Of a stretch of DNA of 35,291 nt, positions 16,419 through 25,046 are shown in pieces. Origin of the DNA: Streptobacillus canis (GTDB taxonomy: Bacteria; Fusobacteriota; Fusobacteriia; Fusobacteriales; Leptotrichiaceae); contig NZ_WOEI01000020.1 in the NCBI RefSeq assembly GCF_009733925.1, positions 1-35,291 on the forward strand. The letters run 5' to 3'. A program made the translations under genes and the position numbers. Under the pieces are notes generated by a model that saw only the letters and a list, made by a program, of their open reading frames with translations, was not told where the DNA came from and searched no databases. The first letter of the stretch is position 1, and each line of letters opens with the position of its first letter.

Positions 16419-16530
16419 TAAAAAAAATCCTGTATTCATACAGGATTCTAGACAGCCGCGAACATATTGTTCATAGCCAAGTTATCTTGTATATATACTA
16501 GCATTTTTCAAGGGCACTGTCACTATCCAT
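16419..16530 (-). ncRNA. Probable structured RNA upstream of the Abi_2 gene
   Basis: On the minus strand a folded, G+C-richer segment ends in an intrinsic terminator: AATCCTGTA-TTCA-TACAGGATT stem (16426-16447) followed by seven T. Upstream, GACAGTGCC (16521-16513) can pair with GGCTGTC (16457-16451), with one bulged base. CTTG/CAAG (16509-16512 with 16486-16489) stacks directly inside it, and GAACA-TGTTC (16460-16472) forms an inner hairpin. A second CTTG just after the CAAG offers an alternative pairing. No ORF is present. It ends about 20 bases before the Abi_2 start. Structured RNAs next to AbiF-type genes have been reported, to my recollection as RNA antitoxins; identity with those is inferred. 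Confidence 0.55.
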
Positions 16531-16556
16531 TTTTATATTGAATTAAATTTGTTGAA

Positions 16557-16780
16557 TTATCTCCCACATTTTTTTATATTTAAAGGATCATTATCCATCA
16601 AATATTTAAGATAAAATAAGTATATAAAAGTTATTATAATAAAGAAAATAAATATCAAAAAAATACTCATTAATACTTTTATATCTTTTTTAGTCTCAAT
16701 TTTTTTATTGCATCTACATATTTATTTTTTTCTTTTTTATTTACACGCATTATTTTCACTTCTAATTCTTTATTTTCCAT
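16557..16780 (-). pseudogene. Small membrane protein, apparently frameshifted
   Basis: From ATG 16780, overlapping the previous gene by 11 bases, the frame gives MENKELEVKIMRVNKKEKNK and stops early. A second frame continues with DIKVLMSIFLIFIFF, one membrane segment, and ends NDPLNIKKCGR at TAA 16557. The two join smoothly if one base is added to a run of seven A/T at 16700-16706, giving about 74 residues: a charged N-terminus, one TM and a short tail. No family is recognised. It may be an accessory of the 168-residue membrane protein upstream. Confidence 0.4.
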
Positions 16781-17276
16781 ATTTAATATCATTTACTTTT
16801 TTTGAAAAATTAAAAATAAAGTATATGAATACAAACATAATTGAAATAACAAGAAAAAATAATGTATACTGGGAAACTTTAACTTTTGGATCAAGTAATA
16901 GTTCTAGCATTTTAACTGTAATAAATGTTTGAACCGGTAATAATCCTAATATTATAAAATTATTTACACGATTTAAAACTGTATAATTTTCTAATATTAT
17001 TTTCATTTCTTTTATTTTTTTACTTTGTCTATATTCTTCAACTTCTTCACTATATATTAATTCAAGCAAGAAAAAAAATATTTTAATGCTTAGTGGTATC
17101 ATTATAAGTACAGTTACAATAATAACAATTTGCTTATATTCTATTCCAAGTAAATAGATATAAAAATAAAATTCTAACATCACAATCAAAGAAATAACAT
17201 AAATAATAACTGAAAAAATACTAATACATAATATTAAAAGTATAATTAATAATAATGGTCTAAAAATAGTTTTCAA
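16770..17276 (-). CDS. Hypothetical four-TM membrane protein
   Basis: 168 residues, no family recognised. Hydrophobic segments lie at about 7-33, 45-72, 103-122 and 138-156, with a charged loop (YSEEVEEYRQSKKIKEMKIIL) in the middle. The start is TTG 17276, preceded by AAAGGAA. A TATAAT (17314-17319, minus strand) lies about 40 bases upstream. It is followed, with overlap, by a small single-TM protein that is apparently frameshifted, then by the Abi_2-linked RNA. Whether these belong together functionally is unknown. Confidence 0.6.
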   Translation of the reverse strand: MKTIFRPLLLIILLILCISIFSVIIYVISLIVMLEFYFYIYLLGIEYKQIVIIVTVLIMIPLSIKIFFFLLELIYSEEVEEYRQSKKIKEMKIILENYTVLNRVNNFIILGLLPVQTFITVKMLELLLDPKVKVSQYTLFFLVISIMFVFIYFIFNFSKKVNDIKYGK

Positions 17277-17333
17277 TGCTTTGTTCCTTTCTTTTAATTA
17301 TATATATATATATATTATACCTCAAAATAAAAA

Positions 17334-17369
17334 AGTTAGGAAATATTTCTATTATCTATTATCCTAACT
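17334..17369 (-). terminator. Terminator of the yhf operon
   Basis: An 8-bp stem AGTTAGGA/TCCTAACT with a long AT-rich loop, followed by a T-run on the minus strand. It lies 19 bases after the yhfW-like stop and separates the operon from the membrane-protein gene. Confidence 0.7.
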
Positions 17370-17387
17370 CTTAATTTATCATAATAA

Positions 17388-18611
17388 TCATTTTTTTATC
17401 TCATTTAAGTAACTTACACCTTGTTCCAATGTATTTTCTATTCCAAAATACTCTAATGCTGTTGCTGCAGTATCTGACATCGTTTCTCTATGACCTATAT
17501 ATTTAACTTCATCTTTTAAATTTGCTTTTGAATAGATTAATAATGGTGTATTTTCTCTTGTATGTTGCGAATGACCAACTGTAGGATCATTTCCATGATC
17601 TGCTGTTACAACTAAAATATCATCATCATTTAATAAACTTATTATTTTTTCTATATATTCATCTGCTATAGAAAGAATGTTTGAATATCTCTTAGAATTT
17701 TGTGCATGTCCTGAAAGATCCGTCTCTTGAACATTTATACAAAAATATCCTTTTTCACTTTTCTTAAGTTCTTCAAGGGTAAGTTCTAATATTGTTTTAG
17801 TATCAACAAGATTTATAAAACTTTTCCCCTTTTCGTTATATACTATATCTGCAACTTTCCCTATTAAAGTAACATCTATAGCATTATTAGATAGTATATG
17901 TGGTATTTGCTTTTTAGGATCTACTCCATAGCCCATATGTCTAACCATATATCCTTCTTCATAAACTAAAGATAAGGGAGCATCTATACCAATGTATTCT
18001 CCTTCTTTTTCTCTAGCTGCTGCAAGAACTGATTCTTTAGTTGCTTTAGTTCCACCAAAAACTATTACTCTTTCAACTTTAACTATATTCCTTACTATTT
18101 CTGCTATTTTAATTTCTTCTTCAAAACTAATTTCTTGAAAACTTGTAGTTACGTTATATACTTGTCCTAAATCTGTTTCTAAGTTATCTCCTATAGCTAC
18201 TTTATCATTTACCCATAAGAATTTAATTTTATCTCCTTTTCTTTCTACAATATAACCTTTTTCAATCAATGCTTTTTCTACTTCATCAATGTAGAAAGAA
18301 AAAGGTTTAATTAAAGGTTTCTCTGTTTTAGTCCCCATTATTTCCTGATGTCCTAAAAAAGTATCTCCTCCATGATGTTGAAGTTTTGATTTACCTATAA
18401 TACATTTATCTACTTTCTTCATATAATCAGTTTCATAATTTAATAAATTCATTAAACCTAATTTTTCTAAAGTTTTCCATTTACTATCTTTTACTTCTTC
18501 TAATATATGAATAGCTGTATTTGCGCCAAAGTCTCTTTTTCTAACTTCTAGCACATCATCCATATATCCTACACCAAATCCATCTAAAACTAATACAATA
18601 AATCTTCCCAT
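17388..18611 (-). CDS. yhfW: YhfW-like phosphopentomutase-type metalloenzyme
   Basis: A 407-residue member of the alkaline phosphatase superfamily, most like phosphopentomutase. The metal ligands are in LVLDGFGVG (Asp9), VVTADHGNDPTVGHSQHTRE and FCINVQETDLSGHAQ. The insert domain of mutases lies in the first half. It is the last gene of the yhf operon, 1 base after yhfX. Family members move or remove a phosphate on a sugar phosphate; the actual substrate of YhfW is not known to me. The length is normal and the metal site intact. Confidence 0.85.
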   Translation of the reverse strand: MGRFIVLVLDGFGVGYMDDVLEVRKRDFGANTAIHILEEVKDSKWKTLEKLGLMNLLNYETDYMKKVDKCIIGKSKLQHHGGDTFLGHQEIMGTKTEKPLIKPFSFYIDEVEKALIEKGYIVERKGDKIKFLWVNDKVAIGDNLETDLGQVYNVTTSFQEISFEEEIKIAEIVRNIVKVERVIVFGGTKATKESVLAAAREKEGEYIGIDAPLSLVYEEGYMVRHMGYGVDPKKQIPHILSNNAIDVTLIGKVADIVYNEKGKSFINLVDTKTILELTLEELKKSEKGYFCINVQETDLSGHAQNSKRYSNILSIADEYIEKIISLLNDDDILVVTADHGNDPTVGHSQHTRENTPLLIYSKANLKDEVKYIGHRETMSDTAATALEYFGIENTLEQGVSYLNEIKK

Positions 18612-18612
18612 T

Positions 18613-19755
18613 TTATATCCTTCTTTCTAATCCTTGAGCGCTGTATCTTCCTACAACTTTAATATTTCCCGTTTTAATTCCTTCTAAAATCACCACATCT
18701 GATCTTGTAATAAATATTTGCGTTCTAAAACAAAGTAATATTGGAGTAAATACTTTATACTTGCCTTGCATCGATAAATAATAATCTATATTATCAGAAC
18801 AAAATTTTTCAACATTCACTATTTTATTATCTATATATGCATGTTGCATATTACCTCTTGGATAATATCCTCCTCCATAGAAATAGCTCTTTTCTCCAAA
18901 ATTATGTGAGATTTCAGAGATATATAAATAAGCTGGTATCTCTTGTCCATATTCTTTATTAAATGGTGCAGTTCCAGTTAATGCATGTCCTGGTTCTGCA
19001 TGTGTTCCTCCATATTTTGCAATTAATTCCATATTCTCAACTGTAGTTACAGAAGGTAAATTTAAATGAGATATTTCTATACCTTCTTTTTCTAAATTCT
19101 TTTTAACTTCAAGTACTGAAAATAAATTGTTTGTTACTTCTATTTTTTTTGTTGCATTTGAATAAAGAAAGCAAGGAAAAGATGTAAGTCCTGATAACTT
19201 AACTCCTTCTAATTCTTTTATCTTCGGCAATATTTTCTTAATTGAATCTAAAGAAAATCCAGCTTCTTGTCCAGGATATATATTAGAATCTTTTTCTATA
19301 ACTCTAATCATAACATCTTGAACTTTTCCTAATCTTTTTGAAATTTTTGATATTTCTTCTATCATTTCTATTGAATAAACTGTAATAATATCACAACCAT
19401 AAGATATTACTTTTTCTAAAAAGTGTTTAGGTATTTGTACTAAATGTCCTACATTACCTAGTTTTAACCCATTATCCATCATTACTTCTATTTCTTTAAA
19501 ATCTACACATACAGCTCCAGAATATCCAATTTCTTCTAGCCTTTTAGCTATATATGGATTTCTTCCAATTTGTTTAAGCATATAGTAAAGTTTAATATTA
19601 TGTTTTTTAGCTTCATTTAATATTTTTTTTGCATTTTCTAATAATGTATCCATATCTATAAAATATGTATCTGGTAAAATATTTCCTTTAGAATACTCAT
19701 TTAATACTGCATCTACAAATTTTTTATTCTCTTTAAGTAATCTATCTAAAAACAT
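18613..19755 (-). CDS. yhfX: YhfX-like PLP-dependent (alanine-racemase fold) enzyme
   Basis: A fold-type III PLP protein of about 380 residues. The Schiff-base lysine is in KLYYMLKQIGRNPY (Lys61 from this start). A TIM-barrel substrate site with GGTHAEPGHALTGTAP and a C-terminal beta domain (YFYGGGYYPRG) follow. I start at ATG 19755, six bases after AGAGGTG, not the GTG 9 bases upstream that overlaps yhfS. It is expected to racemise or eliminate on an amino acid; the substrate is unknown. It forms a unit with yhfS upstream and yhfW downstream. Confidence 0.85.
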   Translation of the reverse strand: MFLDRLLKENKKFVDAVLNEYSKGNILPDTYFIDMDTLLENAKKILNEAKKHNIKLYYMLKQIGRNPYIAKRLEEIGYSGAVCVDFKEIEVMMDNGLKLGNVGHLVQIPKHFLEKVISYGCDIITVYSIEMIEEISKISKRLGKVQDVMIRVIEKDSNIYPGQEAGFSLDSIKKILPKIKELEGVKLSGLTSFPCFLYSNATKKIEVTNNLFSVLEVKKNLEKEGIEISHLNLPSVTTVENMELIAKYGGTHAEPGHALTGTAPFNKEYGQEIPAYLYISEISHNFGEKSYFYGGGYYPRGNMQHAYIDNKIVNVEKFCSDNIDYYLSMQGKYKVFTPILLCFRTQIFITRSDVVILEGIKTGNIKVVGRYSAQGLERRI

Positions 19756-19756
19756 A

Positions 19757-20857
19757 TTATTCACCTCTTTCTATATATGCTTTTTCTATAATTCTAGCAA
19801 TAGTTTGCGCTCCTGCTCTATTTGAATTTATTCTTATCATTCTCTCTGCAAGAGTTGGATCATTTTGTAAGAAAGTTCCCGAAACCCTATAAATCAATGG
19901 CGAAATTTCAAATTTAGACTCTGCTCCTACAGGATGAGATAATGCTCCAAATTCTATAGTTTTTTCTATAATTTTTTTAGCAATATTTTCTTTAAATTCA
20001 ACTAATAAGACTTTAGATTGAGCATTAGCTATATATACATTTTTAATATATGGGAATCTTTCTTTATCTTTTAATAATGTATTTAGCTTTTCAATCTCTC
20101 TTGCTTGAATGGCTAGTGAAACAGGAGCATAAACCAACCCTCTTAAGACTTCCATAGCTTCAAATCCTTGAACTTGTGAACCTCCAGAATAATTGTTTTT
20201 TCTCATATTTTTAATAAATTTTTCTTTACCAATTATTAAACCAACTCCAACTGGTCCAAGTAATTTAAAACATGAGAAAGCTGAAATATCAGCTCCCATT
20301 TCCACACCATTTTTCTTTGTTTTTAAAACTGCATAATTATCATCAATTATTATCCCTATATTATTATCTATTTCTTTAATTTTCTTCACTACTGTTTCAA
20401 GATTATAACTATCATGAAGACTTTGTCTAGTATGTTGAAGTAAAACAACTTTAACTCCATTTTCTTTAATGAACGATTCTAAATTAGTTAAGTCATTAAA
20501 ATCATATTTTAAAATATTTAATTTCATTGCTTTTAAATTTACTTCGCTAGTTTTGTATATTGGTCCTTCATGAACAAGTATTTTATCTTCATTTTCTAAT
20601 AATTCAAAAAATGATAATCTTAAAGCATTTGTTCCAGATCCTCTAACTAAAAATGCATCTTCTGCACCAAAAAATTTAGCTAATATCTTTTCAACAGTTC
20701 TTGTTCTTACAGGCATATTATTTGTTTTTTCAACACCTAAATCTCCTAAACTTAAAAAATCTATTCCACTAATATTTTCTGTTATTAATTCAACTAATTT
20801 AAATTGTTTTTCTATTGCTTCATCTAAACTAATAGATAATAAAGGGTATGTTTCCAT
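19757..20857 (-). CDS. yhfS: YhfS-like PLP-dependent transferase/lyase
   Basis: A fold-type I PLP enzyme (366 residues). The PLP lysine is in SAFSCFKLLGPVGVG (Lys198), the pyridine-binding Asp in IIIDDNYA (172-173), and a phosphate-binding turn in VRGSGTNALR. It resembles the Cys/Met-metabolism and aromatic amino-acid beta-eliminating group. AGGAG precedes the ATG. It is placed between the serine hydrolase and yhfX, so two PLP enzymes are made in succession, suggesting an amino acid or amino-phosphonate-like substrate. That is inference; the reaction is undefined. Confidence 0.85.
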   Translation of the reverse strand: METYPLLSISLDEAIEKQFKLVELITENISGIDFLSLGDLGVEKTNNMPVRTRTVEKILAKFFGAEDAFLVRGSGTNALRLSFFELLENEDKILVHEGPIYKTSEVNLKAMKLNILKYDFNDLTNLESFIKENGVKVVLLQHTRQSLHDSYNLETVVKKIKEIDNNIGIIIDDNYAVLKTKKNGVEMGADISAFSCFKLLGPVGVGLIIGKEKFIKNMRKNNYSGGSQVQGFEAMEVLRGLVYAPVSLAIQAREIEKLNTLLKDKERFPYIKNVYIANAQSKVLLVEFKENIAKKIIEKTIEFGALSHPVGAESKFEISPLIYRVSGTFLQNDPTLAERMIRINSNRAGAQTIARIIEKAYIERGE

Positions 20858-20866
20858 TTTAATCTC

Positions 20867-22087
20867 CTATTTATATAATTTATCTCCAACTAATTTCATT
20901 ACTTCTCTAGCATATGGCCAAGTTGACTTATATGAAGTTTTTTCATTAACTCCAAAATTTTGTTTGTTTGTAAGTATAATAACTTGAACATGATTTTTTA
21001 AATCATAAACAACTTGAGTTCCTGTAAATCCAGTATGCCCAACAAAATTTTCATTAGCATACATTCCCATATATCCTGATTTTTCTCCACCTCTATTTAT
21101 TTCATAACCATATCCATGTCCAAAATTACTTTGAATTTTAGTAAATTCTTCTTTCACATCTTTATTATAGATAGTTTTATCTCTAAATGTTCCATCGTTT
21201 AATAATACTTCACCTAAGACATATAGTTCATAAGCTGTTGAAAATAGTCCAGCATGACCTGCAACTCCATTATTAGCATAATATGAATTTCCATCATTTA
21301 CTGTTCCAGTTAATGTATTTCTTCTCCAGTATCTAAATGAATCAAAATCTTCATCTATTTTATATCCAAAATTATCATCTTTTACCATTCTTTCTTCAAA
21401 TGGATTTCCATGTGAAGTTGAGGCAATTTCCTTTTGAGGATATACTTCTAAAGGTAAAAATCTAGTTCTTACTAATCCTAATGGATAATATATATTAGTA
21501 AACACATAGTCATTTAATCTCATTCCACTAACTTTTTCAACTATAAATCCTAACATCATAAATGATAAATCACTATATTTTCTTGCACTTCCTGTCGGAT
21601 ATTCTAATCCTAGATTATTTATATATTCTAAGACTTCTTTACTATTTTTTGCATGATAAAAAATAGGAAGCCATGGAGTAAGCCCTGAAGTATGTGTTAA
21701 TAAATCTCTTACTTTCACATTTTCTTTACCATTTCTTGAAAATTCTGGTATATATGTTGCTACTTTTTCATTTAAATCTATTTTACCTTCACTTGTAAGC
21801 TTCATTACTGCCTGAGTTGTAGCAAATATTTTTGTAAGTGATGCAACATCAAATATTGTATCATCCTTCATTGCTCTTATCTTTTCTTTACCATCTTCTA
21901 AAACTTGTGCATTACCTATTGCTTTATGATAAAGTATATTACCATCTTTTGCTATTAATACTACCGCTCCAGGCATAACCTTTTCTGCAATATATTTTTT
22001 GGTAATTCCATCTATTTCATCAAAATTATTTGCAAAAATATTAATTGAAAACAGCAACGCTATTAAAATATATATTAGTCTTTTCAT
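20867..22087 (-). CDS. Exported beta-lactamase-fold serine hydrolase inside the yhf operon
   Basis: About 406 residues of the PF00144 serine hydrolase family (class C beta-lactamase/esterase fold). A signal peptide ends near SINIFANN. The nucleophile motif SLTK is at Ser83-Lys86, the Tyr motif KYSD near 166-169, and the third-box equivalent HTGFTGT near 345. I start at ATG 22087; AGGTG lies 6 bases upstream and overlaps the php stop. Such proteins cleave peptides, esters or D-amino-acid amides rather than necessarily beta-lactams. E. coli yhf, as I know it, has no such gene, so here an extracytoplasmic hydrolysis step may feed the pathway. Confidence 0.85.
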   Translation of the reverse strand: MKRLIYILIALLFSINIFANNFDEIDGITKKYIAEKVMPGAVVLIAKDGNILYHKAIGNAQVLEDGKEKIRAMKDDTIFDVASLTKIFATTQAVMKLTSEGKIDLNEKVATYIPEFSRNGKENVKVRDLLTHTSGLTPWLPIFYHAKNSKEVLEYINNLGLEYPTGSARKYSDLSFMMLGFIVEKVSGMRLNDYVFTNIYYPLGLVRTRFLPLEVYPQKEIASTSHGNPFEERMVKDDNFGYKIDEDFDSFRYWRRNTLTGTVNDGNSYYANNGVAGHAGLFSTAYELYVLGEVLLNDGTFRDKTIYNKDVKEEFTKIQSNFGHGYGYEINRGGEKSGYMGMYANENFVGHTGFTGTQVVYDLKNHVQVIILTNKQNFGVNEKTSYKSTWPYAREVMKLVGDKLYK

Positions 22088-22088
22088 T

Positions 22089-22970
22089 TTAATCACCTAT
22101 AAAAAATTTTTTTGGATTACTTACTAACATTTTTTCTATTGATTCTTCTTTTATTCCTGCCTGTCTTAATTTAGGTAAAAATACATCAAATAGATATGAA
22201 TAACCTATTCCTCCCATATATTCCATATTAGATTTTCTTGTGATATCTAATGAAAGAAATACTTTATCAATAAATCCTGCTTCTTCTATTTGTTTTAACA
22301 TTTCTACTCTTAAATCATCTGCAAGATAATTATTTTTACCTATAGTATCAAATTCTACATACACACCTTCTTTTAACATAGTAAGTATATATTTTATATC
22401 TCCACTAAGATCAACGTGTCCTATTACTACTTTTGATAAATCAATATTATGTTCCTTAAACATTTCTATTTGTTTAAGTCCATAAGTCCCTAATGTAGTA
22501 TGAGTAGTTATTGGAACCCCAGTTTTTTTATGTGCTTTAATAGCACTTAAAAACACCTTTTCTTCAAGTTCTTTCATCTCATTAAGAGATGTACCTATCT
22601 CTCCTATAATTCCTGCTTTAATATTTGTTCCATCTATTCCAACCTCTATATCCTTAACCATTAAATCTGCTAATTCATTTATAGACATTGTTTCGACAAA
22701 ATCAGGTAAAAAAGGTACTTTATAGAAACCTGTTGCAAATATGAAATTAATTTTACTTTCTTTTTGTATTTCTTCTACATATTTAACATCTCTTCCCATA
22801 CCCATATTAGTAACTTCAACTATATTTCTAACACCTTTTGAGTACAGTTTTTTCATTTCTTCTATCATTTCTTCTTTTGCATCTAATCTACAATCTAAAT
22901 TATTATTTTTATATTTAGATAAATCTATAAACATATGCTCGTGCATAAGTGTGTAACCATCTTTTAACAT
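22089..22970 (-). CDS. php: Phosphotriesterase-homology protein (amidohydrolase superfamily)
   Basis: A 293-residue TIM-barrel metallohydrolase. Metal ligands: HEH (His10, His12), Glu in GEIGTSLN, His in TTHTTLG, His in IGHVDLSG and Asp in LSLDIT. This is the PHP/phosphotriesterase pattern with Glu, rather than carboxylated Lys, as bridging ligand, as in E. coli PHP. Relatives are lactonases and phosphodiesterases. AGGAG precedes the ATG. It is placed between yhfT and the exported serine hydrolase, both adjacent in the operon. Confidence 0.88.
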   Translation of the reverse strand: MLKDGYTLMHEHMFIDLSKYKNNNLDCRLDAKEEMIEEMKKLYSKGVRNIVEVTNMGMGRDVKYVEEIQKESKINFIFATGFYKVPFLPDFVETMSINELADLMVKDIEVGIDGTNIKAGIIGEIGTSLNEMKELEEKVFLSAIKAHKKTGVPITTHTTLGTYGLKQIEMFKEHNIDLSKVVIGHVDLSGDIKYILTMLKEGVYVEFDTIGKNNYLADDLRVEMLKQIEEAGFIDKVFLSLDITRKSNMEYMGGIGYSYLFDVFLPKLRQAGIKEESIEKMLVSNPKKFFIGD

Positions 22971-22977
22971 ATTTCTC

Positions 22978-24282
22978 CTATCCTGCTACTACAGGCACGA
23001 ATAATTTAACTAAGAATAATATATTTAAAATTATTCCAAATAATATAGTAGCTATTGGTCCTACAGCCATATCTACTAAAGGTTTCTTACTTGCTCTATT
23101 TAATAAATAAACTCCAATTACAAATAAGTATCCTAATCCATTATTTCCTGCCATATTATTACATGCAACCATAGCACCTACAAGTAAAGCCACTTCTAAT
23201 ACTTTAGTCATGCTTGTTCTAATTTGATCTCCACAAGCTTTGATTCCAGGGAATCTATCTAATAATTTAGCTATTTGTTCTAATAATACTATTTCTAACG
23301 CTAAAGCTCCAGCTCCTAAAATGAATGCTACTATTGGATTAGAAATAAAGATCCCTATAGCAAATACAAATGTTAATCCAGTTGGCCCGTATACCCCTGT
23401 TGTAATTGCAGTTGTAGCAACTAATGGAATGAATCCTATAGTTCTTGCAAGAGCAACTATACCTGCATCAAATTTTTGTCCTTCAGCCATTAAATTTAAT
23501 GAAATAGGATCTCCTGCTAACATTCCAAGACTTACTGCTGCAGCAACTAATCCACCCATTAATGAAAGAATTAAGATATTTTTCTTAACTTTAGCAACTC
23601 TTTCTGAGAATATCCCTATTAATGTTGCATTAGAATTAGTAGATTCTGTTTTATCATTAATTGCAAAGAATAACATTACTAAAATACCAACTAATAATGC
23701 GATACCATCAGCATTTAAAGAAATATTTGCACTACCTACGGCAAATTTACCAAATACTGATACAAGTTGTCTAGCTACTAATACGATGAGTAAAGAGAAA
23801 ACTCCTTTTTTTACACCATATTGATATCCAATAACTAATACTGGGAATACAGCAAATGCAACTATAATTGGACTTCCAATTGCTGATAAGTTAGGTAAGA
23901 AATTAACAGGTAATTTAGCGAATAAATCAACTACTACTTGTAATCCATAAACTAAACCTATACCATAAACAGCCCCTGCTGCTCCAGATAAAGCCATACC
24001 TTTTTTATCATTAGAGAAAGCTGTACCAATAATATCTGTTCCAAGTAAGATACTGTGTATAAGAATTATAGATTTACCTATAGAAAATGGTATTCCAAAG
24101 CCTATAACTAACCCAAAACTTAAAGCAAAACTTGTAGCAGAAAGAGATTTTCTATCCATTCTTCCTTCTAAGTTTTCTGGGATTAATGGTCTTAATCCGT
24201 CATTAAATACTGCTATACCTTGATTTGCTAAAATAGATGCAAGTCCAGCAAGCATTGCGATTACGATAATTTTAATAAACAT
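22978..24282 (-). CDS. yhfT: YhfT-like polytopic membrane transporter
   Basis: 434 residues with roughly ten to twelve hydrophobic segments and Gly-rich helices (SGAAGAVYGIGLVYGLQ, GAGALALEIVLLEQ), plus RMDRKSLSATSFALSFGLV near the N-terminus. It matches the YhfT family of the yhf operon. It is probably the substrate carrier for the pathway, with no ATP-binding partner nearby, so a secondary transporter is likely. It is followed after 7 bases by php and preceded by yhfU. Confidence 0.85.
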   Translation of the reverse strand: MFIKIIVIAMLAGLASILANQGIAVFNDGLRPLIPENLEGRMDRKSLSATSFALSFGLVIGFGIPFSIGKSIILIHSILLGTDIIGTAFSNDKKGMALSGAAGAVYGIGLVYGLQVVVDLFAKLPVNFLPNLSAIGSPIIVAFAVFPVLVIGYQYGVKKGVFSLLIVLVARQLVSVFGKFAVGSANISLNADGIALLVGILVMLFFAINDKTESTNSNATLIGIFSERVAKVKKNILILSLMGGLVAAAVSLGMLAGDPISLNLMAEGQKFDAGIVALARTIGFIPLVATTAITTGVYGPTGLTFVFAIGIFISNPIVAFILGAGALALEIVLLEQIAKLLDRFPGIKACGDQIRTSMTKVLEVALLVGAMVACNNMAGNNGLGYLFVIGVYLLNRASKKPLVDMAVGPIATILFGIILNILFLVKLFVPVVAG

Positions 24283-24286
24283 AATC

Positions 24287-24640
24287 TTATCCTCCTATAT
24301 ATTTTTTTATCATTTCTATACTTTTTTCTGCTGCATTAGGTGTAAACCCAAAAGCAATTTTTCCTTCTTCAATACCTGTTTTAACTTCAGATTCTTCTAA
24401 AGTTTTTCCAGGAGATGCAACTGTTAAGCATTTATTCGCTCCAAGTATTGCAATTGCCATAGCTAGAGCTCCTCCACCACCTGTATTACATGCTCCAAAA
24501 TAGTAATCATATGTTCCCATTTTCATTGCCATTGCTGCATCAATATCTGATTTAATATCTATAGTAGCTTCTGGAAATTCTCTTTCTAGTACCTTTGCTA
24601 CCATTTCTTTGTCAATTTGACCTCCAACTACAATTTTCAT
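24287..24640 (-). CDS. yhfU: YhfU-like (DUF2620) protein
   Basis: A 117-residue small alpha/beta protein with VVGGQIDKEMVAKVL at the N-terminus and the Gly-rich YYFGACNTGGGGALAMAIAI in the middle, as in DUF2620. The family is found almost only with yhfT-type transporters, which suggests a cytoplasmic subunit or partner of the carrier, similar in size to PTS IIB-like proteins. That role is inference. It lies 4 bases before yhfT and 1 base after yhfY. Confidence 0.82.
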   Translation of the reverse strand: MKIVVGGQIDKEMVAKVLEREFPEATIDIKSDIDAAMAMKMGTYDYYFGACNTGGGGALAMAIAILGANKCLTVASPGKTLEESEVKTGIEEGKIAFGFTPNAAEKSIEMIKKYIGG

Positions 24641-24641
24641 A

Positions 24642-25001
24642 TTATTGCCCTCCTAATAAAGTTATTAAATGTGTCATCATAAATCCATATTCATTTTCTT
24701 CAATTTTTTCTTCTATAACTTCTTCTATTGAAGAATATATTTCTACTGCTTTATTGTATACAGAAAATGTTTTTAATTCTTCTACTTCTTCACTTTCTAA
24801 TTCATTAATACTCTCATTATCTCTCATTCTTTTTAACATCATAGTTAAGTGAGTTATTAGCATAGAACCATTTTCTTCAGTTAAAATAATTTTATACTTT
24901 TCTTTAAACATTTCTATTACTTTTAAAACTTTAGTCGATATATTTTCATCTATAACTCCAGCTTGTTTTAATATATCTAAACGCATCTTTAAATTTTCCA
25001 T
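24642..25001 (-). CDS. yhfY: YhfY-like PRD-domain protein
   Basis: About 119 residues forming one PTS-regulation-domain-like helical bundle (ILKQAGVIDENISTKVLKVI, then the MLITHLTMMLKRM helix). I start at ATG 25001 because AGGAGG lies just before it; the longer frame starts upstream of that ribosome site. Free-standing PRDs usually sense phosphorylation or modulate a partner; here the partner is probably YhfZ, encoded directly upstream. The expected PRD His is visible in ITHLT and in the C-terminal MTHLI. Confidence 0.8.
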   Translation of the reverse strand: MENLKMRLDILKQAGVIDENISTKVLKVIEMFKEKYKIILTEENGSMLITHLTMMLKRMRDNESINELESEEVEELKTFSVYNKAVEIYSSIEEVIEEKIEENEYGFMMTHLITLLGGQ

Positions 25002-25046
25002 TTTACCTCCTATTTTCAAAATTTTGAATATTTATATTTAAAAAAA

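Noticed and set aside
23240..23824. 194-residue plus-strand frame
   Set aside because: Lies antisense inside yhfT and is its mirror frame; no ribosome site and no coherent domain.
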